DNA from: Chitinophaga sp. HK235
Lineage (GTDB): Bacteria > Bacteroidota > Bacteroidia > Chitinophagales > Chitinophagaceae
Length of the DNA: 64,000 bases
Reading direction: 5' to 3'
Assembly (NCBI RefSeq): GCF_018255755.1
Contig: NZ_CP073766.1
Span: 4,462,501 to 4,526,500, forward strand
Each line of letters begins with the position of its first letter. The first letter of the stretch is position 1. The notes beneath the pieces are model-generated. The model was not told the origin of the DNA and ran no database searches. It saw only the letters and a program-made list of their open reading frames with translations. This document shows positions 35,966 to 44,192 of this stretch, piece by piece. The position numbers were made by a program, and so were the translations under genes.

Positions 35966-36232
35966 TTAGGCGTTGTGCTGCGCATCAGTTGGCTTAGTTG
36001 TATCAGTAGTGGATGGTTGCACAGGTTTTTCTCTCATACCTTCCTCTATTTCCTGGCGCACATTGTTTTTGGCGTCATTGAACTCACGGATGCCTTTACC
36101 CAGTCCCCGCATTAATTCGGGTATTTTTTTACCACCAAACAGCAGTAAAACCACGATGGCTATCAGCAGCAGTTCAGACATCCCAATATCCTGGAGAATC
36201 AAAAATGATGATTTTACAAAAACAGCAGTCAT
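35966..36232 (-). CDS. tatA: Twin-arginine translocase TatA/E-type subunit
   Basis: 88 residues. One membrane helix (ELLLIAIVVLLLFGGKKIPELMRGLGKG) with FGGKKIPEL hinge and amphipathic helix, then a charged tail: the TatA layout. An alternative start at M18 (MSELLLI) would remove most of the unconserved N-terminus; the longer form is kept because Bacteroidota TatA often has a short lead. It forms the pore-like part for folded, Tat-signal proteins; tatC is not here. A TACCTTTG -7 lies at 36273-36280. Confidence 0.9.
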   Translation of the reverse strand: MTAVFVKSSFLILQDIGMSELLLIAIVVLLLFGGKKIPELMRGLGKGIREFNDAKNNVRQEIEEGMREKPVQPSTTDTTKPTDAQHNA

Positions 36233-36272
36233 CTTCTCAAAAGTTGTTTGTTTAAGTTTTCTACGATGCTAA

Positions 36273-36280
36273 CAAAGGTA
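36273..36280 (-). promoter_or_regulatory. Candidate -7 for tatA operon
   Basis: TACCTTTG on the minus strand (36280-36273), 41 bp before the tatA ATG. No clear TTTG at -33. Confidence 0.45.
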
Positions 36281-36370
36281 ACTCATAAAATCCGCTTTTT
36301 CACCCGTCGGGTTTGTTAAAGGCGGAGATTTTAATTCCATTTTAAGACCGGTTGAAGACTGGTAGGAACG

Positions 36371-36400
36371 AAAAAAGGCGGAACCATCACGGTCCCGCCT
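36371..36400 (-). terminator. Terminator of rplS
   Basis: Minus-strand stem AGGCGGGACC / GGTTCCGCCT (one G-U), 5-nt loop, followed by T6. It starts about 25 nt past the rplS stop. Confidence 0.88.
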
Positions 36401-36425
36401 GTAACTAATTTCCCTGTATTTTATA

Positions 36426-36773
36426 CTAAACCCTTTTTTCTTTGATACGGGCTTTCTTACCAGCGCGCTCACGCAGGTAGAAAAGTTTCGCTCTTCTTAC
36501 TTTACCCACTTTGTTCAGCACGATGCCGTCGATATGAGGAGAGTAAAGCGGGAACAGCCTTTCCACACCAATGCCGTCAGAAATTTTTCTAACAGTGAAA
36601 GACGCAGTAAACCCTGTACCCTGGATTTTCACTACATCACCTTTAAAGGACTGAATCCTTTCTTTATTACCTTCCACGATTTTATAATTGACAGTGACGT
36701 TGTCGCCTGCTTTAAACTTAGGGTACTGTTTTTTAGCTGTCAGTTGTTCGTGAACAAACGAAATTGCGTTCAT
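36426..36773 (-). CDS. rplS: Ribosomal protein L19
   Basis: 115 residues, typical length. NVTVNYKIVEGNKERIQSFKGDVVKIQG, FTVRKISDGIGVERLFPLYSPHID and KVGKVRRAKLFYLRERAGKKARIKEKR are the standard L19 segments. 50S subunit, at the 30S interface. Own promoter at 36796-36827; separated by 151 bp from trmD, although the classical gene order rpsP-rimM-trmD-rplS is kept. Confidence 0.97.
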   Translation of the reverse strand: MNAISFVHEQLTAKKQYPKFKAGDNVTVNYKIVEGNKERIQSFKGDVVKIQGTGFTASFTVRKISDGIGVERLFPLYSPHIDGIVLNKVGKVRRAKLFYLRERAGKKARIKEKRV

Positions 36774-36795
36774 CTTTCAAATATTTATGGGAGTG

Positions 36796-36827
36796 CAAAA
36801 GTAAAACAAGAAATGGCATTTACCAAA
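36796..36827 (-). promoter_or_regulatory. Promoter of rplS
   Basis: Minus strand: TTTG (36827-36824), 20 nt, TACTTTTG (36803-36796), then GCACTCCC. Confidence 0.85.
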
Positions 36828-36924
36828 TTAAGTCTGGAAAATATCAAGAAAATATCGGGCATTTTTCAAGATACCTATGTGGATAACCTGGTATAACCAT
36901 TAATTACATTTCTAAACTATTAAA

Positions 36925-37596
36925 TTACAACAAGTCCGGACGGCGTGTCTGGGTTCTTTCTACCGATTGCTGATGCCGCCATTCTTCAATTTTTTTATGA
37001 TCACCGCTCAATAAAATGTCCGGCACCTTCCATCCCCGGAAATCTACGGGCCTGGTATATACCGGAGGCGCCAGCAGGTTGTCCTGGAAGGAATCGGTCA
37101 GCGCACTGGTCTCATCGTTGAGTACACCTGGCAACAGCCTTCCGATAGCATCTACCAGCACTGCTGCTCCCAGCTCACCACCGGAAAGCACATAATCACC
37201 AATAGAAATCTCTTTGGTAATGAAGTGATCCCGGATACGCTGGTCTATCCCTTTGTAGTGGCCGCACAGCATCAGCAGGTTACCCTTCATCGATAATTTG
37301 TTGGCCATCTGCTGGTTCAGCGTTTCTCCATCAGGAGTCAGGTAAATGATCTCGTCGTACTGTACTTTGGCCTGTAGAGACTCGATGGCATTCACAATCG
37401 GTTCCAGCATCATCACCATGCCGGCGCCGCCGCCAAACTGGTAATCATCTACCTGGTTGTGCTTCAGGTTGGAATAGGCCCGCAGGGGATGTACATGTAC
37501 TTCCAGCAGTCCTTTTGCCTGTGCCCGCTTCATAATGGAATGGGAAAGCGGACTCTCCAGCAGCTCAGGCAATACTGTGATGATATCTATTCGCAT
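36925..37596 (-). CDS. trmD: tRNA (guanine-37-N1)-methyltransferase
   Basis: 223 residues from the ATG at 37596 (MRIDIITVLPE); the frame extends 11 codons further but overlaps rimM. SPOUT trefoil-knot motifs: MVMMLEPI, LLMLCGHYKGIDQRI, ISIGDYVLSGGELGA, and the C-terminal LLSGDHKKIEEWR. It uses SAM to methylate G37 of tRNAs reading CNN codons and prevents frameshifting. Ten bp downstream of rimM. Confidence 0.97.
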   Translation of the reverse strand: MRIDIITVLPELLESPLSHSIMKRAQAKGLLEVHVHPLRAYSNLKHNQVDDYQFGGGAGMVMMLEPIVNAIESLQAKVQYDEIIYLTPDGETLNQQMANKLSMKGNLLMLCGHYKGIDQRIRDHFITKEISIGDYVLSGGELGAAVLVDAIGRLLPGVLNDETSALTDSFQDNLLAPPVYTRPVDFRGWKVPDILLSGDHKKIEEWRHQQSVERTQTRRPDLL

Positions 37597-37606
37597 AAAT
37601 TTCTTG

Positions 37607-38131
37607 CTACATGTTTGTGTATAATTCAACGAGCCCTTCCGGGAGGTCCAGGTGTACCACCTGGTTTTTCCGGTCCACTTTCACGAGTGACTGCTCATTG
37701 ACGGGCAGCAACGCCTCTTTACCCTGGATATGCACCTTTACGAGCACCTGCATAGGCATTTCAATGACTTCTTCCACTGTACCGAGCGTGCCGTGCTGCG
37801 CGTCTTCAACCGTGAAGCCAAGTAACGCCAGCGGGGCAGAAGAAGCTGTTTGCGCCTTAAAATCCTCTTCCTGGAGGTATACCTGGCCGGGCATCAGTTT
37901 CTGAGCCGCTTCCTTGGTATCTATGCCTTCCAGGCGGATATACACATGTTCTCCGTCTTTAACAGTCACCTGCTGCAGGAAATACGGGATAAAGCTGTTT
38001 TTCCGTTCTTCGAGGAAGATGGCGGTCACCCCTTTCAGGGAAGATCTTTTACCCAGGCTGTGCCTCAGGAGCAACTCTCCCTGCAGTCCGTGCGTTGACA
38101 CCAGTTTTCCTATACTGAAATAATTATTCAT
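37607..38131 (-). CDS. rimM: 16S rRNA processing/30S maturation protein RimM
   Basis: 174 residues. GKLVSTHGLQGELLLRHS is the RimM N-terminus, followed by the PRC-barrel part (GFTVEDAQHGTLGTVEEVIEMPMQVLVKV). Binds S19 and aids 30S assembly. Situated between the hairpin at 38161-38198 and trmD, so its expression depends on read-through from rpsP or on a promoter not seen. Confidence 0.94.
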   Translation of the reverse strand: MNNYFSIGKLVSTHGLQGELLLRHSLGKRSSLKGVTAIFLEERKNSFIPYFLQQVTVKDGEHVYIRLEGIDTKEAAQKLMPGQVYLQEEDFKAQTASSAPLALLGFTVEDAQHGTLGTVEEVIEMPMQVLVKVHIQGKEALLPVNEQSLVKVDRKNQVVHLDLPEGLVELYTNM

Positions 38132-38160
38132 CTTAATGAGAGGGCCCTGTCATGAAATTA

Positions 38161-38198
38161 AAAAAGGAAATATTTGCGGTTGCAAATATTTCCTTTTT
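38161..38198. terminator. Symmetric hairpin between rpsP and rimM
   Basis: Perfect 17-bp stem aaaaaggaaatatttgc (38161-38177) / gcaaatatttccttttt (38182-38198), 4-nt loop ggtt. AT-rich, so probably leaky. It lies 25 nt past the rpsP stop. Confidence 0.75.
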
Positions 38199-38223
38199 CA
38201 GGTATTGTTAAAACGTTGCCGTT

Positions 38224-38676
38224 TTATGCTTCGTTACCTTCTCCTTCTGCGGATGGAGCAGCAGGGGTATCTTCTACCTTTCTAACGATCGGAGCAGCAA
38301 TTCTTGCTTTTCTGTGACCGTCACGGCGGGCAGATACTTTCTGTTCGTGCTCAGCTTGCCATTGTGCAAACTTCTGGTAAGCAGTAGGCTCGTCGAACAG
38401 GTTCAGCGTAACACCTCTTAACAGGTGTTTCAAATACAATACACCTTTGAAAGAGAGGATTCTTCTTACAGTGTCGGTAGGTTGTGCACCTTTCTGCAAC
38501 CAACGCAATGCTTTTTCAGTATCGATGTTGATGGAAGCAGGTACAGTCAAAGGATTGTAAGTACCGATTTTCTGAATGAATTTACCATCTCTGGGAGCGC
38601 GTGCGTCGGCTACTACGATAAAATAGAAAGGCCTTTTCTTCGCGCCATGTCTCTGCAGTCTGATTTTTACTGGCAT
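38224..38676 (-). CDS. rpsP: Ribosomal protein S16
   Basis: 150 residues; the conserved first ~80 (MPVKIRLQRHGAKKRPFYFIVVADARAPRDGKFIQKIGTYNP-type start, RWLQKGAQPTDTVRRIL) are followed by a ~60-residue Lys/Arg/Ala extension and an acidic end, seen in Bacteroidota S16. 30S assembly protein. Head of the rpsP-rimM-trmD-rplS cluster, with a consensus promoter at 38730-38760. Confidence 0.95.
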   Translation of the reverse strand: MPVKIRLQRHGAKKRPFYFIVVADARAPRDGKFIQKIGTYNPLTVPASINIDTEKALRWLQKGAQPTDTVRRILSFKGVLYLKHLLRGVTLNLFDEPTAYQKFAQWQAEHEQKVSARRDGHRKARIAAPIVRKVEDTPAAPSAEGEGNEA

Positions 38677-38729
38677 AAATAAGTCGAGTTATTTTTTGCG
38701 AGTTAGGAAATATTGTTTATTTAGGGATG

Positions 38730-38760
38730 CAAATGTAACCTCTTAATTGAAATTTCCAAA
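38730..38760 (-). promoter_or_regulatory. Promoter of rpsP
   Basis: Minus strand: TTTG (38760-38757), 19 nt, TACATTTG (38737-38730), then GCATCCC. Near-copy of the tRNA-Glu copy 2 promoter. Confidence 0.87.
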
Positions 38761-38780
38761 AAAAATTTCCGGGGGGCCTG

Positions 38781-40106
38781 TTAACGCACCATTCCTTTCA
38801 GGCCACGACCGCCAGCACCAAACTTATTCATCATTTTCATCATCTGACGCATCTGGTCAAACTGTTTCATGAACTGGTTTACGTCCTGGATATTTTTTCC
38901 GGCACCTTTGGCGATGCGTTTGCGGCGGCTACCATCGATGAGGTCAGGATTACCGCGCTCATCCGGTGTCATGGAGTTGATCATGGCTTCGATGCCTTTA
39001 AAGGCGTCGTCGCTGATGTCAATGTCCTTGATGGCTTTGCCTACGCCGGGGATCATGCCCATCAGATCTTTCAGGTTACCCATTTTTTTGATCTGCTGCA
39101 GCTGTTCGCGGAAGTCATCAAAATCGAACTGGTTCTGACGGATCTTCTTTTCGAGCTTTTTGGCCTGTTCCTCATCGAACTGTGCCTGTGCACGTTCTAC
39201 CAGGGTAGTGATATCACCCATGCCGAGGATACGCTGAGCCATACGTTCGGGGTAGAACACGTCGAGGGTATCCATTTTTTCACCCATGCTCACAAACTTG
39301 ATCGGTTTGGTCACGGTGTAACGGATGGTCAGGGCCGCACCACCGCGGGTATCACCGTCCAGTTTGGTGAGTACCACACCGGTGAAGTCCAGGCGGTCGT
39401 TAAACGCTTTGGCGGTATTCACCGCGTCCTGGCCGGTCATAGAGTCTACTACGAACAGTATTTCCTGTGGCTTAACGGCATTTTTCACGTTGGCCACTTC
39501 GGTCATCATCACCTCATCAACGGCCAGACGGCCGGCGGTATCGATGATGATGATGTTATTGCCATTGGCTTTGGCGTGTTTGACCGCGTTTTCGGCGATC
39601 TGCACGGCGTTTTTATTCTCTGGCTCATTATACACCTCCACGCCTATCTGTTCGCCCAGCACTTTCAGCTGATCGATCGCAGCAGGACGATAGATATCGG
39701 CTGCTACCAGCAAAGGTTTTTTACCTTTTTTGGTTTTGAGGAAGTTGGCCAGTTTACCGGAGAAGGTGGTTTTACCGGAACCTTGCAAACCAGCGATGAG
39801 TATAATGGAAGGGTTTGTTTTGATATCAATTTCTGCCTCAGTGCCACCCATCAGCTCGGCCAGTTCGTCTTTCACGATCTTTACCATGAGCTGTCCGGGA
39901 GAGATGGCGGTCAGTACCTTCTCACCGAGGGCTTTGTCTTTTACTTTATCAGTAAATTCCTTGGCTATTTTATAGTTCACGTCCGCATCCACCAGTGCAC
40001 GGCGGATTTCCTTAACGGTGGAGGCAATATTGATCTCACTGATACGTCCTTCCCCTTTAAGCTGCTTAAACGCGGAATCTAATCTCTCTGATAATGATTC
40101 AAACAT
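38781..40106 (-). CDS. ffh: Signal recognition particle protein Ffh
   Basis: 441 residues. N-domain to ~90, G-domain with P-loop GLQGSGKTT (106-114), DTAGR, TKLDGDTRGGAAL, then the Met-rich M domain (~300-441) ending RQMMKMMNKFGAGGRGLKGM. Binds 4.5S RNA and signal sequences of nascent membrane proteins. Own -7 candidate TACTTTTG followed by GCAGTCC about 20 bp before the start, without a clear -33. Not part of the neighbouring rpsP transcript, which starts downstream of it. Confidence 0.97.
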   Translation of the reverse strand: MFESLSERLDSAFKQLKGEGRISEINIASTVKEIRRALVDADVNYKIAKEFTDKVKDKALGEKVLTAISPGQLMVKIVKDELAELMGGTEAEIDIKTNPSIILIAGLQGSGKTTFSGKLANFLKTKKGKKPLLVAADIYRPAAIDQLKVLGEQIGVEVYNEPENKNAVQIAENAVKHAKANGNNIIIIDTAGRLAVDEVMMTEVANVKNAVKPQEILFVVDSMTGQDAVNTAKAFNDRLDFTGVVLTKLDGDTRGGAALTIRYTVTKPIKFVSMGEKMDTLDVFYPERMAQRILGMGDITTLVERAQAQFDEEQAKKLEKKIRQNQFDFDDFREQLQQIKKMGNLKDLMGMIPGVGKAIKDIDISDDAFKGIEAMINSMTPDERGNPDLIDGSRRKRIAKGAGKNIQDVNQFMKQFDQMRQMMKMMNKFGAGGRGLKGMVR

Positions 40107-40210
40107 TGTTGATATTTTAAACGGACTGCAAAAGTATTGTTTTTGCGTGATAAATGCTAAGATAGTTATTCCGGCGCTGATAGCCTGTTACCCAGATAAA
40201 CCGGTCAGGC

Positions 40211-40253
40211 AAAAAAAAGCGGAGACAGGGAGCGTTGCTGCTCCTGTCTCCGC
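40211..40253 (-). terminator. Terminator of the sigma factor gene
   Basis: Stem gcggagacagg (40219-40229) / cctgtctccgc (40243-40253), 13-nt loop; T8 on the minus strand (40218-40211). Confidence 0.9.
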
Positions 40254-40294
40254 CAAAGCGTTTATATCCAACAAAACCTAATTCGTAATAATAC

Positions 40295-41167
40295 TTATCC
40301 CAGGTAGTTCCGGAGCAGTTTGCTTCTGGAAGTGGTCCTGAGTTTGGTGATAGCTTTATCCTTGATCTGGCGTACCCTTTCGCGGGTGAGGCCAAATTTT
40401 TCGCCGATGTCTTCGAGTGACATAGGGTGTTCTACGGCGATGCCGAAGTACAGCATGATCACATCTTTCTGACGGTCGGTGAGGGTGGACAGGGAGCGTT
40501 CAATTTCACGGCGAAGTGAATCGTGGTGATCCAGTTCTTCATCGGCGCTGACAGCATTCGGATTTTCGAGCACGTCCAGCAGGGAGTTGTCTTCTCCGTC
40601 GATGAAAGGAGCGTCCATAGACACGTGACGGGCGGCCACACCGAGGGTAGCTTCTACTTCGTCGGTGTTGATTTCGAGAATGGTAGCCAGTTCATCAGGA
40701 GAAGGCTCTCTTTCAAATTCCTGTTCCAGCTGGGAATAGGCCTTGCTGATCTTATTGCTGAGCCCTACTTTGTTGAGCGGCAGGCGTACGATCCTGGACT
40801 GTTCTGCCAGTGCCTGGAGGATGGATTGACGGATCCACCAAACGGCGTAGGAAATGAATTTAAAACCGCGTGTTTCATCAAAACGTTGGGCAGCTTTAAT
40901 TAACCCGAGGTTACCCTCGTTGATCAGGTCGCTGAGAGACAGACCCTGGTTCTGATACTGTTTGGCAACGGATACCACAAAGCGGAGGTTAGCCTTTGTC
41001 AGCTTTTCCAACGCTCTCTGATCGCCTTGCTTGATACGGATAGCGAGATTTACCTCTTCTTCCGGCGTAATTAAATCCACTTTCCCAATCTCCTGCAGGT
41101 ACTTCTCCAGGGACTGAGACTCCCTGTTGGTAATGGACTTAGTGATTTTAAGTTGGCGCATTGACAT
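40295..41167 (-). CDS. rpoD: Primary sigma factor, Bacteroidota type
   Basis: 290 residues, starting MSMRQLKITKSITN, the hallmark of the Bacteroidota housekeeping sigma. Region 1.1 and the non-conserved insert are missing, so the factor is far shorter than E. coli RpoD. Region 1.2 (YLQEIGKVDLITPEEEVNLA), 2 (DLINEGNLGLIKAAQRFDETRGFKFISYAVWWIRQSI, -10/-7 recognition and melting), 3 and 4.2 (SLEDIGEKFGLTRERVRQIKDKAITKLR) are complete. It should read the TTTG-TAnnTTTG promoters found throughout this window. Candidate promoter 41194-41224. Confidence 0.95.
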   Translation of the reverse strand: MSMRQLKITKSITNRESQSLEKYLQEIGKVDLITPEEEVNLAIRIKQGDQRALEKLTKANLRFVVSVAKQYQNQGLSLSDLINEGNLGLIKAAQRFDETRGFKFISYAVWWIRQSILQALAEQSRIVRLPLNKVGLSNKISKAYSQLEQEFEREPSPDELATILEINTDEVEATLGVAARHVSMDAPFIDGEDNSLLDVLENPNAVSADEELDHHDSLRREIERSLSTLTDRQKDVIMLYFGIAVEHPMSLEDIGEKFGLTRERVRQIKDKAITKLRTTSRSKLLRNYLG

Positions 41168-41193
41168 AGAGTCGGAACAGTTACAGGTTAAGA

Positions 41194-41224
41194 AAAAGTT
41201 AAGATTTGATGAATGCCTGACAAA
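41194..41224 (-). promoter_or_regulatory. Promoter of the sigma factor gene
   Basis: Minus strand: TTTG (41224-41221), 19 nt, TAACTTTT (41201-41194), one mismatch at the last base. Leader about 20-25 nt. Confidence 0.65.
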
Positions 41225-41459
41225 AATAACTTTTTTTAGATGCCGACCAAAAAAAATCTGTCGTTTTTAAATCATTTCCAAATAAAATCGATTGATCTTT
41301 AAGAGCTTAATATTTTTTCATGAAACCCGCTGCCCATACGGCAAAACGCAGTTATTTCCCATATATGCATTTTTTACATTATTAATAGTTTTAATATTTA
41401 TGAAAACGTTAAAGTGACCATATAATCTTCAGATTAATTAAAAAAAAACAGTAAATTAT
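41225..41459. other. AT-rich divergent intergenic region
   Basis: The span between the sigma factor and the START-like gene totals 358 bp and is strongly AT-rich with long T and A runs. No gene or RNA was recognised beyond the two promoters flanking it. Confidence 0.5.
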
Positions 41460-41489
41460 TTTGACAGAATAAAATATTTTCTATAATTG
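41460..41489 (+). promoter_or_regulatory. Promoter of START-like gene, matching two consensus types
   Basis: TTTG (41460-41463), 18 nt, TATAATTG (41482-41489), one mismatch to TAnnTTTG. The same bases read TTGACA (41461-41466), 15 nt, TATAAT (41482-41487), a near-perfect E. coli sigma-70 pair at short spacing. Confidence 0.6.
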
Positions 41490-41525
41490 CAACTAGATGA
41501 TATTGATTTACTAATTATTTGAGAG

Positions 41526-41906
41526 ATGTCTAAGAAAGTGCTTTATGAGTTGGAATTCCCGGTTAGGTGCTCCCCTGGTATCCTTTACGAATTCCTGTCA
41601 ACCCCTGCAGGCTTGCAGGAATGGTTTGCAGACAAGGTAGATTACAGGGACAATGTGTTTTCCTTTTCCTGGAATGGCAGTTCTGAAGAAGCAGAAATAC
41701 TGGAACAGGAAGAAGATGAATTTATCAGGTTTCACTGGCTCCATGCTCCGAAAGAAGAGTTTTTTGAATTCCGGATACAGATTTCAGAAGTGACCAATAT
41801 GACCATTTTGGTTGTAAAAGACTTCGCCGATAAAAGAGAAATCAAAGACCAGAGTCAGCTTTGGGAATCTCAGGTGAAAGATCTGTTCCATCGCATCGGA
41901 AACTAA
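41526..41906 (+). CDS. START-like (AHSA1-fold) domain protein
   Basis: 126 residues. ELEFPVRCSPGILYEFLSTPAGLQEWFADKV, then NVFSFSWNGSSEEAEIL and MTILVVKDFAD fit the short START-like/SRPBCC domain proteins of Bacteroidota. The hydrophobic cavity of this fold binds a small lipid-like or polyketide-like ligand, here unknown. No signal peptide. Its stop overlaps the stop of the minus-strand gene by 4 bp (ctaa), leaving no room for a terminator. Confidence 0.85.
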   Translation: MSKKVLYELEFPVRCSPGILYEFLSTPAGLQEWFADKVDYRDNVFSFSWNGSSEEAEILEQEEDEFIRFHWLHAPKEEFFEFRIQISEVTNMTILVVKDFADKREIKDQSQLWESQVKDLFHRIGN

Positions 41907-42523
41907 CTTCCTTCTTTAACGTTCAGAACATTAAGCAGGGTGGCGTAAGCTTCCACTATGTCCGTGATAACTTCTCCCCAACGCTCCAGTCCAAACGGTT
42001 TTGCCAGTTTAATAAAACTTTGCCGGCTGACCAGCCTTTTCCAGTCTTCAAAACACATATCGCCTATGGCTTGGTAATGTCCGTCTTCAAAATCATGTTC
42101 CCAGGGATCATCTTCCGGCAGGTATACGCTAAACCCGGCAGCAGCCAGTTGTGTATATGCCTCCGCCAGTGATCCTTCGAACCTCTTTTTGACCGTACCC
42201 GCCAGGTGCAGGGTACAGGTGAAATAATGCCCCCACCAGAACATGCTCCGGAAGGCAAAGACATCCGTTTTGCTGAAATACCGCGGATAATCCAGCATCA
42301 CCCAGGGCAGCGACTTATACTGCTCCCCCTTCGAAATTTTAGGCCCCTGCTGCAGCCAGGCTGCCTCAAAAGGAAAATCAGCCTCCGCATCCCAGGCCGC
42401 CAGTGCCAGTTGTAACCGGCCCATCAATAACATCACCTTCTCTATCGCCTTGTTTTTCAATTCTATCACTCTCGGCGAAAAAACAATCTCCGCCTCTTCT
42501 GCTGTCAAATAAAAATTTTCCAT
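41903..42523 (-). CDS. Conserved-looking hypothetical protein
   Basis: 206 residues from the ATG at 42523 (MENFYLTAEEAEIVF); two longer starts (42574, 42631) fall in the GCAAAG repeat region and are rejected. Soluble, aromatic-rich (SMFWWGHYFTCTLHLAG), acidic patches. I do not recognise the family. Tail-to-tail overlap with the START gene by 4 bp. Confidence 0.65.
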   Translation of the reverse strand: MENFYLTAEEAEIVFSPRVIELKNKAIEKVMLLMGRLQLALAAWDAEADFPFEAAWLQQGPKISKGEQYKSLPWVMLDYPRYFSKTDVFAFRSMFWWGHYFTCTLHLAGTVKKRFEGSLAEAYTQLAAAGFSVYLPEDDPWEHDFEDGHYQAIGDMCFEDWKRLVSRQSFIKLAKPFGLERWGEVITDIVEAYATLLNVLNVKEGS

Positions 42524-42593
42524 ATAATTTAACGGTATTTTCAGGTATGCTTTAACACTCCTTTGTGAAATCATACTAACTTTACCTTCGCAA

Positions 42594-42714
42594 AAAAGCA
42601 AGGTGAGCAAAGAAATAAAGTGCTCCGGCACAGGAGCAAAGTAAGCAAAGAAGCGGAAAGATTATCTTTGCCCCTGCTCCATCTGCTCCTTTGCGGGAAC
42701 TTGATGAGAGGCAA
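42594..42714. repeat. GCAAAG-word intergenic repeat upstream of LptF/G gene
   Basis: A chain of gcaaag / agcaaag / ctttgc / tgctcc words: gtgagcaaag, aggagcaaag, taagcaaag, then tatctttgc and ctcctttgcgg. TATCTTTG at 42663-42670 also fits a -7 element and may be the promoter of the permease gene. Related to 17915-18000 and 44873-44936. Confidence 0.55.
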
Positions 42715-42738
42715 TCAAAATAAAATCAGGCATTATCA

Positions 42739-44181
42739 GTGAAGAAACTCGATAAATTAATTATTAAAACATTCCTGGGGCCCTTTGTGGCGACCTTCTT
42801 TGTGACGCTTTTTGTACTGGTAATGCAGTTCCTCTGGAAATATGTAGACGACCTGGTAGGAAAAGGACTGGACACGGTGGTGATCATTCAGCTCATCGCC
42901 TATACCAGCGCCACGCTCGTGACCCTGGCCCTCCCGTTGGCCGTGTTGCTCTCTTCCATCATGACTTTCGGTAACCTCGGAGAAAGTTTTGAGCTGGTAG
43001 CCCTCAAATCGTCCGGCATATCCCTGCTCCGCTTTATCCGGCCACTGATGGTGGTGTGTAGCTTCATCGGCTTTCTGGCATTCCTGTTTGCCAACTATGT
43101 GATCCCGGTTGCCAACCTGCAGGCCAAATCCCTCTTGTACGATATCACCAACTCCAAGCCAGCCTTCAATATCAAGGCCGGCGTTTTCTACCGCGATATT
43201 CCCGGCTATACCATCAAGGTGGCCCAGAAAGATAAAGACAACCAGACCATTCACCAGGTGATGATCTTCGACAACCAGTCTGGTGGCGGAGATAAGGTTA
43301 TCCTCGCTGAAAAGGGACAAATGGTACTCACAGCCAACAAACGTTTCCTGTATTTTATCCTGGAAAACGGCTGGCGTTATGAAGAGAGAGGCAACCGCGG
43401 TTACACTGTTCCCGGCGATATGATCCGCCTGGGCTTCAAAAAATACAGTAAAGCCTTTGACCTGAGCTCTTTTGCCTTCAACCGTCTCAACATGGATCTG
43501 TTTGCCTCCAACCAGCAGATGCTCAACATCAAACAGCTGGATGTGGCTATCGATTCACTGGAAAAAGCTCAAACTATCTTCGGCAAAACCGTTAACGCCT
43601 ATGTGACGGTACGTTTCCCTTTCTTCCGCTGGAAAGACAGCGCCTGGGCAGCCACTGCCCCTCCGCTGAAAGTAAAGGACTTTGAAAACATCATTCCTGA
43701 AAAAAACCGCCGTGCCGTACTGGAGAGGGCTGAGCAAAGTGTCCGGGAAACTTTGGGGTCATTGGATGCCCCTACCAAAGAATATTCTGAGAAACACAGC
43801 GTTATATTAATGCATAAAGTGGAATGGCAGCGTAAGTTCACGCTCGCGGCAGCCTGTGTGGTGATGTTCCTCATTGGAGCACCGTTGGGTTCCATTATCC
43901 GTAAGGGTGGGCTGGGAACACCACTGGTATTTGCCGTGATCTTTTTTGTGATCTTTAATATCTTTTTTATGATCGGGGAAAAGATGGCCCGCAGCGGTGT
44001 GATGTTCACGTGGTCGGGTATGTGGCTCTCGAATATTGTGCTGTTGCCAATTGCCGGCTTTTTAATTTATAAAGCCATGAATGATTCCAACTTATTCAAT
44101 AAAGAATTTTATTTTCGCATATACCAGAAGGTAAAAAAGTTCTTGCAAAAATTTAAGTCTAAAAAGCAACCTACAATTTAA
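42739..44181 (+). CDS. LptF/LptG-family permease
   Basis: 480 residues, GTG start at 42739. Six hydrophobic helices: three near the N-terminus (~10-40, 50-80, 100-125) and three near the C-terminus (~365-390, 395-415, 425-445), around a large beta-jellyroll periplasmic domain (~130-350). The N-terminus LDKLIIKTFLGPFVATFFVTLFVLVMQFLW and coupling-helix stretch FGNLGESFELVALKSSGISLLRFI are classical. The LptB2FG complex extracts LPS from the inner membrane. F or G cannot be told; LptB and its partner are not here. PAP2 begins 11 bp after its stop. Confidence 0.93.
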   Translation: MKKLDKLIIKTFLGPFVATFFVTLFVLVMQFLWKYVDDLVGKGLDTVVIIQLIAYTSATLVTLALPLAVLLSSIMTFGNLGESFELVALKSSGISLLRFIRPLMVVCSFIGFLAFLFANYVIPVANLQAKSLLYDITNSKPAFNIKAGVFYRDIPGYTIKVAQKDKDNQTIHQVMIFDNQSGGGDKVILAEKGQMVLTANKRFLYFILENGWRYEERGNRGYTVPGDMIRLGFKKYSKAFDLSSFAFNRLNMDLFASNQQMLNIKQLDVAIDSLEKAQTIFGKTVNAYVTVRFPFFRWKDSAWAATAPPLKVKDFENIIPEKNRRAVLERAEQSVRETLGSLDAPTKEYSEKHSVILMHKVEWQRKFTLAAACVVMFLIGAPLGSIIRKGGLGTPLVFAVIFFVIFNIFFMIGEKMARSGVMFTWSGMWLSNIVLLPIAGFLIYKAMNDSNLFNKEFYFRIYQKVKKFLQKFKSKKQPTI

Positions 44182-44192
44182 AACCTACAGAA

